Shown piece after piece: positions 47,268 to 58,600 of a DNA stretch of 64,000 nt (position 1 is the stretch's first letter; every line of letters begins with the position of its first letter). Made by a program: the position numbers and the translations under genes. The notes beneath the pieces are model-generated. The model searched no databases. It saw only the letters and a list, made by a program, of their open reading frames with translations, and had not been told where the DNA came from. Origin of the DNA: Volvariella volvacea V23 (taxonomy: Eukaryota > Basidiomycota > Agaricomycetes > Agaricales > Pluteaceae); the NCBI GenBank assembly GCA_000349905.1, contig KB722745.1, positions 137,233-201,232 of the forward strand, read 5' to 3'.

Positions 47268-50152
47268 ATGCCACAAACATCAAGCAATCACACGATGGAC
47301 AACGAAGCCAGGTCTGGTGGCTTGGAGAGGGATGAAGCTGAATTGGCGCGGATGGGATACAAGCAAGAGCTGAAGTTAAACCGTATCCTGCATCATACGA
47401 TTTAAACCCACTAACTCCGTGTTTCTGTGCTTGACCTCTCAGACGCGACCTTGGACTCTTACAGGTATGATTGTCATTCTGTGGTATGCTAGCTACTAAT
47501 TCCGGTCTTTAAGAACTTCGGCGTAAGCACGACAGCAGAATAACCTCATGCGAATTATTGATCCTTCCTTTTGATCTACACAGGTGTCATTCTCAATCAT
47601 ATCCGTCATTACTGGAATCCCGTCCCTGTTTCTTTATGGGCTCGTAAGTTGTCAAATCCTGTCGTGTGCCTGAGGTGTTGGACTAACAAGGGATGCTACA
47701 AGAATACGGGAGGACCAGTGGTCATGGTCTGGGGATGGGTGATAGTTTGTGAGCGTCACGTATCTCTAGCGAGAGTCGACTTGAGCATTAACATTTACCT
47801 AGCTGTATTTACTATGTTCGTTGGTTTGGCTATGGCGGGTAAGCAATCATTAATCATTCTTGGTTCGAGTTTGTACATTAACCTCTCTCTAGAAATTTGC
47901 AGGTAAAGTGTTATCCACGTTTGCCATCTTGTTCCATTGTTAGATTACTTTTTTAGTGCACATCCGACATCTGGAGGGCCCTACTTTTGGGCTGCGATGC
48001 TATCCTCGCCCGAGAATGCCGCCTTTGCATCTTGGATAACGGGTAAGCCTTCAATGCTCTACGAATTGCTGATTACTTCTGAGCCAAACTTCCAGGATGG
48101 TTCAACCTACTCGGACAAGTGGCAGTCACGACAGGCATAAGGTACTTTCCGACCGTTTTACCCTAGGGTTTGATCCATCAGCAAACCCCCCAATTCCAGC
48201 TTTGCATGTGCCAACTTTATCTCTACCGCCTGCACCCTTGGAACAAAATTTACCCCGACACCTGAAACGACAATTGGTATGTAAGTTCTTTACCATACCG
48301 CTTCATTCGTTTATTCTTGAATTTATACAGGAATATATGCAGCAGTTTTATTTACGCAAGGTACGCCACATCAATCATACTCATCTAACAATTACTTGAC
48401 TTCGACGCTTTCGCTTCATGCAGGGCTCACGAACACATTCGGCGTCGAACTCCTCCATCACCTTAACAACATCTCCGTATGGTGGCACGCCGCCGGAACG
48501 ACCTCGCTCGTAATTGCGATCTTGGCCAAGGCGCCTAAACATCAATCTGGGCATTTCGTCTTTAGGACGTTCATTGATGGCACCGGATTGGATGGGGAAG
48601 GGTGGGGAGCGAGAGCTAGTAACGTTTATGTCGTCGTTATTGGGGTAAGGACGACATTTGCGTCTTCCTTTATTTACGCATCCACTGAGGTTAGCGCTCG
48701 TAGATTTTGATGGCGCAGGTAAGCACGCGGCAAGATTGGTCCCACTCCATTCTAACGAACTTGACTTGTAGTATACTCTGACTGGTAAGCCTATCTCAGC
48801 TTTTCTACGGCGACCGTAATTGACATCTGCGTCACATAGGATTCGATGCCAGCGCTCATGTAAGTCCTGACCCCTCTGGCTTATGACTCAGTCAAGACAG
48901 GCTACGAATAGATGACAGAAGAGACCCGAAACGCAGCAATGTCCGGCAGTATCGGTATAATAATGGCCATCGGTGTATCTGCTCTGCTTGGGTGGTTCCT
49001 TATTTTAGGCCTGCTTTTCTCGATTCAAGATCTAGATGGAACGCTCGCCTCGCATACTGGGCAACCTGTGACACAGATCTTCCTGGATACAGTTGGAGAG
49101 AGAGGTGCAATTGTATTGATGGTAAGTTGAATGCTCTATCAGTATAGGGAGACGGGCTGACTTGTATACCTTTTGAAAGGTCATCGTGATTGGTGCGATG
49201 TACTTCTGTGGGTAAGTATCCGAGGTCAATCGAGTTTGAGTATGTTTCTGGACGTCGGTTTTCAGAACATTTTCTATTACCTCGAACTCACGAATGATGT
49301 TCGCATTCGCTCGTGATGGTGGTATACCCGGACACAAGTTTTTCAGTAAAGTCAACAAGAGATGGAGGTCTCCCATCCGCACTGGTGGATTGATTTCACA
49401 ATTCACACGAAATGCCGGGTCGCTGACTTTTCTGTTGTTTTACTTCTCAGTATGGCTGGCTTGCACTCTGAGCTTCATCCTGGGTCTTCCAAGTTTGGGA
49501 AGCAGCGTTGCATTCGCAGCAGCAACTTCTATCGCTACGATTGGGCTGTACATCTCATATGGTGCGTCCTGTAACTCCAAAAAGCGAAGCATCAACATAG
49601 GCTCACCTTGGAATAAAAACAGCCATCCCAATCGCCCTACGAATCATCAACCACCAATCCTTCACACGCGGTCCCTTCCATCTCGGAAGGTTCTCTTTTC
49701 TTGTGGCTGTCACCGCAGTGCTCTGGGTTGGGTTTATCTCGACCGCATTCGTCCTGCCCCAAGTCAACGTGAGTTCCCATAATGACCAAATCATTTGACT
49801 CGTCCCTAAGCCGATGTCATTCGCACCCTATGAATCTACCTCCCCGTTCCCGTTTTCACTCCCACACGCTCCACACAGCCGGTTGACTCACAGACGTTGA
49901 ACTATGCCATCGTAGCTGTGGGCATCGTGATCCTATACAGCGGCGGATTTTGGTTGATAAGCGCAAGGAAGTGGTTCACGGGTCCCATCAAGCAAATAGA
50001 AGGTACGCCCCAAACTACTGAATAGGTATACCAACTGACCCTGCTCACGCCAACGTCCAGCTGAGGGGAAAGGAATCAATGTTATGGAGCCAGGTACTCT
50101 TGTGACGGAAAAGTCCGAGTCCGTTACGGTGGACTCGGAGAAGGCATCTTGA
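47268..50152 (+). CDS. APC amino-acid/GABA permease, extremely exon-fragmented
   Basis: Plasma-membrane permease of the fungal amino-acid/choline/GABA transporter family. The protein starts MPQTSSNHTMDNEARSGG and contains RDLGLLQNFGVSFSIISVIT, NTGGPVVMVWGW, MAEICSAHPTSGGPYFW, WFNLLGQVAVTTGIS, YTLTGFDASAHMTEETRNA, a SRMMFAFARDGGIPG loop, and a C-terminal tail ending SEKAS. These are the family's standard blocks. About 20 exons are needed; the tiny ones are 47443-47464 (22 nt), 47514-47522 (9), 47893-47902 (10), 48704-48718 (15), 48772-48784 (13) and 48840-48859 (20). All junctions are GT-AG and in frame, and each small exon restores a conserved motif. Next to a PLP decarboxylase; a 3' duplicate of its own tail lies at 52655-52985. 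Confidence 0.92.
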
Positions 50153-50764
50153 GGCGTTCGAGGTGTTATGATGATGACTTTATAGGAATGTCAGTTACGA
50201 CTTCTGGATTTGTGCTTTTTTGTGTGGCCAACTTCTTGGATCGAATGTGAAATGCACACGTGATTCTCCATAATTTTTCCCCTGAGTTTTGGGAGCGCAG
50301 TACCTCCATTCAAAACCCTAGTGAAGACGCAAGTAATCTGTACGGCGGCGACCTAATGACCCTCCCCAACCGTAAATGCTCTACGCATAGATGCCAATTA
50401 TACTGAGACTCAAGGAAATTGAGTAGGGGAGAGGTTCAAAGCAGCTTAATACCTAAGCCAAATTCGAAGCACCACGACTATTGAATCATGATTGTCGTGA
50501 ATTTTTTATCCTATAATACAAGGTGTTCACGTCTGCCTACCTTTCTCGGCCAATACAAAACAGGATCAGAGCCGCCATGACGATCGCTAACGACTGTACT
50601 GATGCTGTTGACCTATAGTATATACCAGCCGCAGCTCTGATGCACGGCCATATAGTCAATCAAGGAAAAGCCCAGTGTATTCTCAAGCACATTACATTCC
50701 TCGGCGACTTGGTATACATCGAACCGTCCTGTCAACAGGATAAAGCTATACGAAGAACCGAATA
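50153..50764. other. Intergenic, nothing supported
   Basis: Between the permease 3' end and the minus-strand hypothetical gene 3' end. Part of the permease 3' flank is repeated at about 52900-52980. Confidence 0.45.
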
Positions 50765-51923
50765 TCAGGAGTCCCAACTGTACAGTTGATCACCTATCTT
50801 CAAACGTTGAAGGATAGGCTGTCTTTCTTTAAGTAGCGAAGCGAAATCACTTGCAGCAGCCACCAACCAGCCTCCCAACTCCCCACCTTTAAACTCCACA
50901 CGGCGCAGATTAACAAATCCGCATAACCATGTCACAAGGCATAGCGCTCTGTTCTTATCAATTTTTCGTGTGCGTCCTGGGCCGCTAACAAGCATGGAGA
51001 GGCGTTGTTCGTAAGTTTCGAACGAACATAAGGCGAGATCAGTCACTCCGCCGCAGATGAACCCTACTCGTTGGCTGTCTCGCTCCATTTCTTGAATGAC
51101 GGCTTCATGAGGGTGTAGCCTTGCGGAGGATTCCTGATTAGCGTCGGCGGGATTGAACGTATACCCGCTGAACTCCATGGGCAATTGGTCAATAATTAAC
51201 CCGATCACGTCGCAGAGGAGATGTTGCTGGCGTGTTTTGAAGAGAGGAGTCATATCATTTGCCATGCTCATACGCCAAAACGGCTGCAAGCCGTGAGACC
51301 ATGGATCGCCAGTACGCGGAATGATCCACGCTTCATTGAGCGAGAGGGAAAAATCGAAAATGGGCTTTGAAAGATAATCTAACGGTCCCCGAAAATACTC
51401 GACGCGAGGAAGGGAGATGGGAAATCTTGACTTGAGCCATTCCTCCGATACAACCCGCAAATCGGGAAGTGTTGCATCAAGGGCCAGACAAGTGAGTTTG
51501 GATAAGTCCAGACGAGAGAAAAAATCGAGGATTGTGAAGAATGACATTGGCCGAAGTTGGTGATCGTGAAGTTGTTGCAGGGTTAAAGAAGTGAGAGACC
51601 TTGTGAGAGGAATGAACAGTCGTAAAGCACGAGCTGGGTATTGCCCCTAAGCTGGCACGTTATCTGGTCTAAAGAACGGAGATCAAAAGCAATAATGAGC
51701 ATAGAAAGGTCATCGCATTCTTGGTGATTGCGGTTTGGTGGCTTTGTTGGCACTACTATGAAAGTTTAGTCCCTATTGATTTCATGCCCGGGGAAACGTA
51801 GATTGAGTTCAACCGTCTGCATACTCGAGCGAGGTGAATCAACTCGAGTGAGTTTGACGACGATCGGTAGAAGACACCTATCAACAGGAGGAGCTCTGTA
51901 AGGAGGTCCAATAAGGTTGGCAT
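50765..51923 (-). pseudogene. Internally deleted paralogue of the 9619 LRR-like gene
   Basis: Starts at 51923 with MPTLLDLLTELLLLIG and ELIHLARVCRRLNSIYV, matching the N terminus of the 9619 gene. Homology continues in another frame (TKPPN, LSMLIIAFDLRSLDQITCQL, 51750-51630), then jumps straight to SLTLQQLHDH and the C-terminal half (51547-50765: IIDQLPMEFSGY, VTDLALCSF, CLVTWLCGFVNL). The central repeats, roughly 240 residues, are missing. A stop after GTKLS at about 51756 breaks the frame. The C-terminal 260 residues are open and might be translated alone. Function unknown. Confidence 0.6.
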
Positions 51924-52654
51924 GAGATGCACGAAAGCGGTGCGACACCAACACGCCACACTGCTGTCTGGTACTTTAGGGCAAGCAAATTAAACTCGAC
52001 ACCACCGGCAACTTCAATCTTTGCATTTTTACCACTGTGGGTCACCCTCTCAGTCATAGTTATGGAAAAGGTGCTGCAGGTGATCAAGGCGGATATGTGA
52101 GTGATTCGTTCAGTTCAGATTCGAATGAATGGTAAGCGGAATGCTGGGAATTGTGCTTGACCATGTGGATTGGTTTTCTTCGTTTTATTTAATACCAGAC
52201 CTCACCACTCTAAGTACTGTGTCGCAACCAGACTGCTGCGTGTTAACGCTCTTGCATCTATTGCTTCCGGATAGCCTTATTCGATGGATATCATGTTAAT
52301 CGCGTCTTTCTACGACGCGAAGCGCAACTACACAATGAATGGTGGTAGGAGAACAGAAGGCCCCTGGGACTCCTACTTTTCGAATATTGACTGCCATTCG
52401 ATCTTTTATTCACCCCTTGTCAATCAACGTCGTCTGTCTCATTCAACCACTGTATGCAGACCTTAGTGAGGCGATCAAGATCAACATACGTACTCATAGT
52501 TCATCATCGTCTGATAGGTTAGGTTCTGATGTCGCTTCAACCTCGATGATTCTCGATGATTCCCTTTTTCACAACTCCGTCCCCACGTGCATAATCGCCC
52601 AATACCCTGTGGCCTGACCGTTTTCAAGGTTGAACTACCGAAGGGCCGAGAGGT
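51924..52654. other. Intergenic, nothing supported
   Basis: No coding sequence recognised. May contain older, unrecognisable pieces of the permease duplication. Confidence 0.35.
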
Positions 52655-52985
52655 GTAAATGCTTTACGGTCCACGGCTAGCAAAGGTAAGCACAGTCATA
52701 GGATTACCACGTAGCAATCTCCAACTACTCCAACGTCTAGCAGGGGGAGGGGAATCAATGCCACGAAACCAGGTACTATCATAGCGAAGAAGTCCGACCT
52801 TGTTGGATTTCTTTTCGTGGCGTTATAAGGGTAATACCAAAATTTAAGATGGGATCTTTTTCTTGGACTTCTGATATCTAGGTTCCCGCAATTCACATGT
52901 GGTTCCCACTTATAACATTAAACTGAGTGTTTTTCTGCTTTTCGGGAGCGCATATCGCCATTCGAGAAATCCCGATGAAAGCGAT
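52655..52985 (+). pseudogene. Remnant of a duplicated permease 3' end
   Basis: Matches the end of the permease gene in order: 'ttcacgggtccc..caag' (49976) versus 'tttacggtccacgg..caag' (52662), the splice region 'ccaacgtc(c/t)ag', 'ggggaa..gaatcaatg', 'ccaggtact', 'aagtccga', and the 3' flank 'gggagcgca...ccattc' at about 52945. No open frame survives. Shows that a second permease copy once lay between the permease and the decarboxylase. Confidence 0.7.
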
Positions 52986-53954
52986 GAAAATTTGGCACAG
53001 TAGCTCTGGGAGAAGCGTCTGGGCCTTGAACATTCTGCGAGTAAACGTTCTATGAGTTGACACTCATGAAATGGATGACGAGGGTTGGGTTCACTTGGTT
53101 GCTTGTGACCAGGTTCGAGACATCACAAAACTGTCAAATCAACGCTCCCTTGGGAAAGCGAACGTCATGTGATACCGTAGCCTCGCACTCATGACCTAGG
53201 ATCATGGGGGCTGTGAGGGAACCTCAGTCGTGGGCAGGTATGTATTTTGCTCTGTACAGACACTGATGGTTCCTTCTGATAACTCAACCTTGTCAATGAA
53301 TTCAGGTTCAGCTGCCCCCTGTCCAAGACAGAAGTTCACTGCAACTTGATTACGTGTGTTAATAGCGGAAGGACGGATTCAAGTTTCTGGATTATCTGAT
53401 AAGATTCATTTCCGTCAGCTCTTGCGATGACCCTCTTCGGTTTAACGACTTTCATTGCTTCTTACTGTGGTCAATCTTCCCTCAAGAGAGGTGTGCCATC
53501 TGTCAGAAGACTCAGAACAACGTTGGAAGGAAAGTTCCGATCAGAGCTGTCACCGTGACCCACGTGTGGCTGAGGTTTTTTCCCTTCAATTCGTAACGGT
53601 TGGCAGCGGAATTCTGTGAAGGCCCGGGGATGGGGATCGCAAAGTAAATGAACCCCTGTTTTTTCATTTCCATCGACCGTATGGAGATAGCCCGAGGGGT
53701 CCTTTCGACTTGGGGTGATCAGCTGCTTTCTTGGACGGCAGGTTCACACTTGGAACCGAAGAGGTGCAAAATGTAAATACCTTAGATTTATTCGCTGCAG
53801 GTATAAAAGCATGCAGGACTGTGCCAAAGCTGCCCAACTGCTTTTCAGATATTGATTAGCACTCGAAAGGTGAACACCAGTTGTCTTCGCCTTGACACTT
53901 CACACTTACTGGCACCATCACCTTCTGCACGTAATTCTCGTAGATCTATACAAA
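52986..53954. other. Promoter region of PLP decarboxylase
   Basis: No gene. A TATAAAAG element at about 53802-53809 lies 146-153 bases before the ATG at 53955. Confidence 0.5.
53802..53809 (+). promoter_or_regulatory. TATA box of decarboxylase
   Basis: TATAAAAG matching the core-promoter consensus, about 150 bases upstream of the start codon, leaving room for a 5' UTR of roughly 120 bases. Confidence 0.55.
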
Positions 53955-56787
53955 ATGTCCAAAGACCGTGCAACCAAAATCGCAAACCACATCGACTCCC
54001 ATGCGAAGATCTCGGCGAGCTTCCTGGGTCCAAAAGCCGAAAATGCCGAGCTCTTGAAAAAATACCTCGTCGGTATGGTCGAGAGACTCGAGAGTGGGCG
54101 GAAGAGCTACTTCCCGTCCGATCAGGCAAGTAGATGACTGTTTACCTTTCCCTTTACACCATACTAATATGCGTGTCTCTCACCAACTTTAGAACTTCAT
54201 CACATCCCAATTCATCGAAACCCAAGCATTCCAAGAACGCAGCGCGTCCATCGCCTCCAACCTCGACCTGCTCCTCGAGTCCCTCGACAAATGGGCAGTT
54301 CCATTCTGGTCTCCCCGCTACAGCGCCCACATGACTGTAGACCAGAGTTTGCCCGCCATCCTGGGTTATGTCGCGACGTTGTTCTATAACCCCAATAACG
54401 TCGCCTTCGAAGCCAGCCCGTTCACTACTTTGCTTGAAACTGAAGTAGGGAAGCAGCTGTCTGAGATGGTAGGCTATAACCTTGAGACTGGGAGCAATCT
54501 GCCTGTCGCGTGGGGGCATATCACTTGCGACGGGACCGTGGCCAACTTGGAATCTCTCTGGTGAGTTTGAGCGTCCCGTTTGTTAGTATGTATAGGGGCA
54601 TACGCTAACCAAGCTCCTCCTTTTAGGGTGTGTAAGTAATCCAAATACTGGGCTTACCGTCACGATACTCAGCCGTTTATTGCAGCTCGCAATCTCAAGT
54701 ACTACCCTCTTTCCCTCCGAGATGCTATGGCCGTGCCAGGATCCGCACTCTCTGGCATCGCCTCTACCTTCAAAGTCACAACCGCAACCGGTCAAGAAAA
54801 ACTCTTTTCCACGCTAGAGACATGGGATTTGCTCAACCTCACTGTATCCACCGTGTTGAATCTCCAAGATACAATTGTCCACCAGTACAACATTGACGCC
54901 GCTACCTTCAACGCGGAGATGGAAGAACACCTCGTCCAGACTGTCGGAATGAGGGACCTATTGGATAGGTGGCAGATCAAGAACGAGCCCGTCCTTTTGG
55001 TTCCTAGCACGAAGCACTACTCTTGGCCCAAGAGTGCAGGTAAGCGCCACCAACTCCCTTTAGACACTTGACGACTGACACAATTACCCCTCAATATAGC
55101 CATCGCCGGACTAGGCTCCAAGAGCGTTATCGACATCCCAATCGATATCTCCGCCCGGATGAACATCGACCTCCTCCGCGCCAAACTCGACCAATGCCTC
55201 GCCGAAAGCCGGACCGTGTACGAGGTCGTCGCGGTCATCGGCACCACCGAGGAGGGCACCGTCGATCTCCTCCCCGAGATCCTCGCCCTCCGGGACGAGT
55301 ACCGCGCCAAGGGCCTCTCGTTCGTCGTCCACGCCGACGCGGCCTGGGGCGGCTACTTCTCGACGATGCTGGAGCCGGAGGGCGCCGAGTCGGGGTATTT
55401 GATTGGGTTGAGGACGGAGACGGAGGAGCGGCTGAGGGCCCTGAAGGACTGCGATTCGATCACGATTGATCCACACAAGTCGGGGTATGTGCCGTATCCG
55501 GCGGGGAGCTTGGTGTATAAGGACGGGAGGATGAGGTATTTGGTTACGTGGACTGCGCCGTATTTGGATGGGAATTCGACGGATGTGAGTATTGGAGTGT
55601 ATGGTGTGGAGGGAAGGTATGTGTGCGCTTTGGTGTGGTGGGCTTGATGGTGCTGACTTTTGGGTTGTAGTAAACCGGGAGCGGCGGCTTCTGCTGCTTT
55701 CCTTGCTCACGAAGTCATTGGATTGCATCCAGAGGGTCATGGTGCCCTCTTGAGAGAGGTTTCGTACACTTGCCGTCGCGTAAGTACGCTCTTCCTTTGG
55801 CATATACCACCGTAATAACTGACCTTGACCCGCATCAAGTTCTCAAGCCACTGGGCCGCCATGTCAACAGACACAGACCCATTCATCGTCGTCCCCTTCA
55901 ACCCCCTCCCATCCGAAACCGACCCCAACTCCACCCCCGAAAAGGTCGAAGCAGAGAAGGAGTTCATCCGCACCCGAATCTGGAATAAATCCGATGCCGA
56001 GCTTCTCAAAGACGAAGAAGCGCTCAAGCTCCTCAACCAGCTCGGTTCCGAGCTCAACATCAACATCTTTGCTTGCAACTTCCGTAACGCGGATGGGTCG
56101 ATTAACAAGGATGTCAAGGCTGCGAATGATTTGAATAGGGCGTTGTTTGAGTTGTTCTCGATTACGGAGCCGAAGGAGAATCCCAAGGAGATACCGTTCT
56201 GGATCACTTCTACGACCTTCACGGAGAAAGACTATGGTGAGTGTATGAGGGATTATAAGAAGAGGTTGGGACTGGAGGGTGAGGGCGATCTGTTTGTGCT
56301 GAGGAACGTGGTCATGTCGCCATTTACGACCACACATGACTTTGTCGGTGAACTGGCAGATGTCTTCGAAGCCGCGTTATTGAATCAAGTCGAGGTAAGA
56401 AACCTGCACTTTATTCGATTCGTAGATACTAACCGTGCATTCGTGAAGGCCATTCGGGAGAAACAAGGAGTTGTACCATCAGCTAAGCCTCAGGCGCAAC
56501 CCAAACCACAAGCCAAACCGGCGACAAAGATCGGTGGTGGGCTTCTCGGTACAGCCACCAAGGCAGGCGGCCTTGTTGGCGCCGTTGCGGGAACTGCTAT
56601 CAAAGTTGCATCCTCGGCCACCCTCCCGCTCGCTGCCCTTCCAGCAAGCAGGCTGCAACGAGCCCACGAGGCGTACTTCTCAAGGCACTTTGGACACGAC
56701 ATATCTGGTCATGTGCATGACAGTGTCAAGGTGGAGTGGCAGGGTGCCGTCAAGGATCTCCGCAACAGGATGCATAGGCGTCCGTGA
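53955..56787 (+). CDS. PLP-dependent group II decarboxylase with C-terminal extension
   Basis: Pyridoxal-phosphate amino-acid decarboxylase, 805 residues. Motifs: HITCDGTVANLESLW, VVAVIGTTEEGTVDLL, FVVHADAAWGGYF (Asp and Ala facing the cofactor) and DPHKSGYVPYPAGSLVY with the Schiff-base Lys. The core ends near residue 500; about 300 more residues follow, including a Pro/Gln/Lys linker and a Gly/Ala-rich hydrophobic segment (GLLGTATKAGGLVGAVAGTA). Exons: 53955-54125, 54193-54560, 54627-54631, 54686-55039, 55100-55616, 55671-55779, 55840-56394, 56449-56787. The third exon is 5 nt and the first intron is GC-AG. The build recalls the long noncanonical aromatic amino-acid decarboxylase described from a psilocybin mushroom, but the substrate could be glutamate, tyrosine or another amino acid. 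Confidence 0.9.
54627..54631 (+). other. Predicted 5-nt microexon of decarboxylase
   Basis: GGTGT flanked by 'ttttag' and 'gtaagt'. Without it, joining 54560 to 54686 shifts the frame; with it the protein reads LESLWVSRNLKYYP, as expected for the family. Confidence 0.75.
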
Positions 56788-57611
56788 TTTGGAGTTGTGA
56801 GCGAGAAATGATGTCTGCGAGTTAGAGTAAGTAATGTGTATGGATAAAGTATTATTTTGTACCTCTATTCGTGTAGTTTTGATGAATCAAAGTTCGGTGA
56901 TACTTTGCTTCCATTGAGCGACTGTACTCGCCGTGTAAGGCGAACAGAGGGCGAAACTCCGAGCAGACCGGGAAAAGAATTATCTATATTTGTACGAGCT
57001 TGTGAGGTCCTCATAATGCGCTTACGTTGCTTACAGCACCATGCCCACAAGCTCGACCTGTTGAGCAGGCTCATCCGGTTTGTAGGGCGCCTACAATGTG
57101 CGGCTCTGGTCTACTCAGCTCAGAAGCGCATCTAGTAGAAGATCAAGCTACAAACGGATGAAAGCTGTGTTTTCAGTGATGCATTATGATGAATGATGCT
57201 ATCAGGCTTGAGTCAAGGGATATTTGGTTGCTATGAGATCTACTGGTTTAGGTTAGAGTGTCTCCCTCGAATGAGGCTGACATTGTTGTTTGATTCGGAC
57301 CACGCTGCCCTGGAATTGGAGTCATTGTGCTCTCTGAAAGACCAGTCAAATGGTGTTCACCGCGCGGTTCGGAACAATGCTCGGGCCTCTCGAGAACAAC
57401 GTGCGGACGTACTTGGAAGTAATCATAAACATAATGGATAACGATAATACCAATATCGGCTAGTGTGTGCTGTGTCCTCGGTCAGGCTGTTCAGGGACGG
57501 AAGAAAAATACCATCACGAGTCACCCGAGTTTGGTGTGCTGGGCACAATATAACCGACGTTTCTTTCATCCCTCCTCGTTTTTCTTTAGCTCTCCACCGA
57601 CCGCAACAGCC
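56788..57611. other. Intergenic, nothing supported
   Basis: 3' flank of the decarboxylase and promoter of the next gene. No feature recognised. Confidence 0.45.
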
Positions 57612-58581
57612 ATGACTGACCTCACCGTCCTCGTCTCTCCAATGCCCCTTTACCCCCAAACGACCGGGTTTACCTTTGGTCGACGCCAATCCAGAGTTGT
57701 CAGCCACCCGATGGTCACGCTAGAACGAGTAATCGACCCCGAGGTGGAGGCTGACGGATACGTCAGTGAAAACGATCGCAGACGAGACCCGACTGCCGAA
57801 TGGATAGATGCTCAGTCATCCCGTCCCAGTTCGCCCTCCTCTCCCTCGTTTGCCCCCAGTCCAGGTCTGGGAATCCAAACCGCACCCTCGACTCCTCCAA
57901 GACGATCACGATCCCCAACGGTGTACGACAAAGGGCTCTTGTCGCCCCCACCCAACACTTGGAAATCACCCAGCTTTGCTCAGCAGCAACATCAACCCCA
58001 ACCACAGCAGAGTCATCACCGACAACACCGGCAAGAAGACCACGCTCGGCCGAGGCCAAAACACAGATCTACAAGATCTAGGAGCGCACCGCCTGGAAGG
58101 ACGGAGCTGGAGCTGGAGAAAGAGAAGGCAAGAGTGTTGGAGGAGAGGGAGAACGCATTGGCCCAGTCGCAGCTTCAAGAGAAGGAAAACCTACCGAACG
58201 GAATCCAACTGACGTACAACGTGCTACCACTGCCGAGACTACAGCCTAGGCGAAGTATTGGGAGTGTTGGGAACACGACGACATTTAGAGGGGAACCTAT
58301 ACGACCGCCCCCTCCCCTTTGTGAGTTTCTATTGCGTCTTTCGTTGCGCATAGCTGATGCTCAACTCACACTATTCAGTCCGCCCAACGACCTTTTGGAG
58401 AAAGACATCCAGATCGGGTGTTACCTCTGCGTCGTTCTCTCCCTCGGCGCACCTCATTCGGAGATCGACCTTCATCGCTGCTGGTCTTCAACTCGACGCC
58501 CCAGTTCACGACCTGAGTGCCTTTGGGGTCGAAACTCGAGTGGGGTCTATCGTCATCCCTCCCGAATCCAGGCTCCAATAG
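57612..58581 (+). CDS. Disordered Ser/Pro/Arg-rich hypothetical protein
   Basis: Two exons, 57612-58320 and 58379-58581, give 303 residues. The N-terminal part starts MTDLTVLVSPMPLYPQTT and has a folded-looking segment (TTGFTFGRRQSRVVSHPM). It then becomes Ser/Pro-rich, with a Gln/His run and RSTRSRSAPPGR. A short coiled coil (ELELEKEKARVLEERENAL) precedes PRLQPRRSIGSVGNTTTFRG. The C-terminal exon is ordered again (LDAPVHDLSAFGVETRVGS). No known domain recognised; probably a regulatory or scaffold protein. The start codon is in a good context (acagccATG). Confidence 0.65.
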
Positions 58582-58600
58582 TGTGAAGAAGCGAGGGTAT

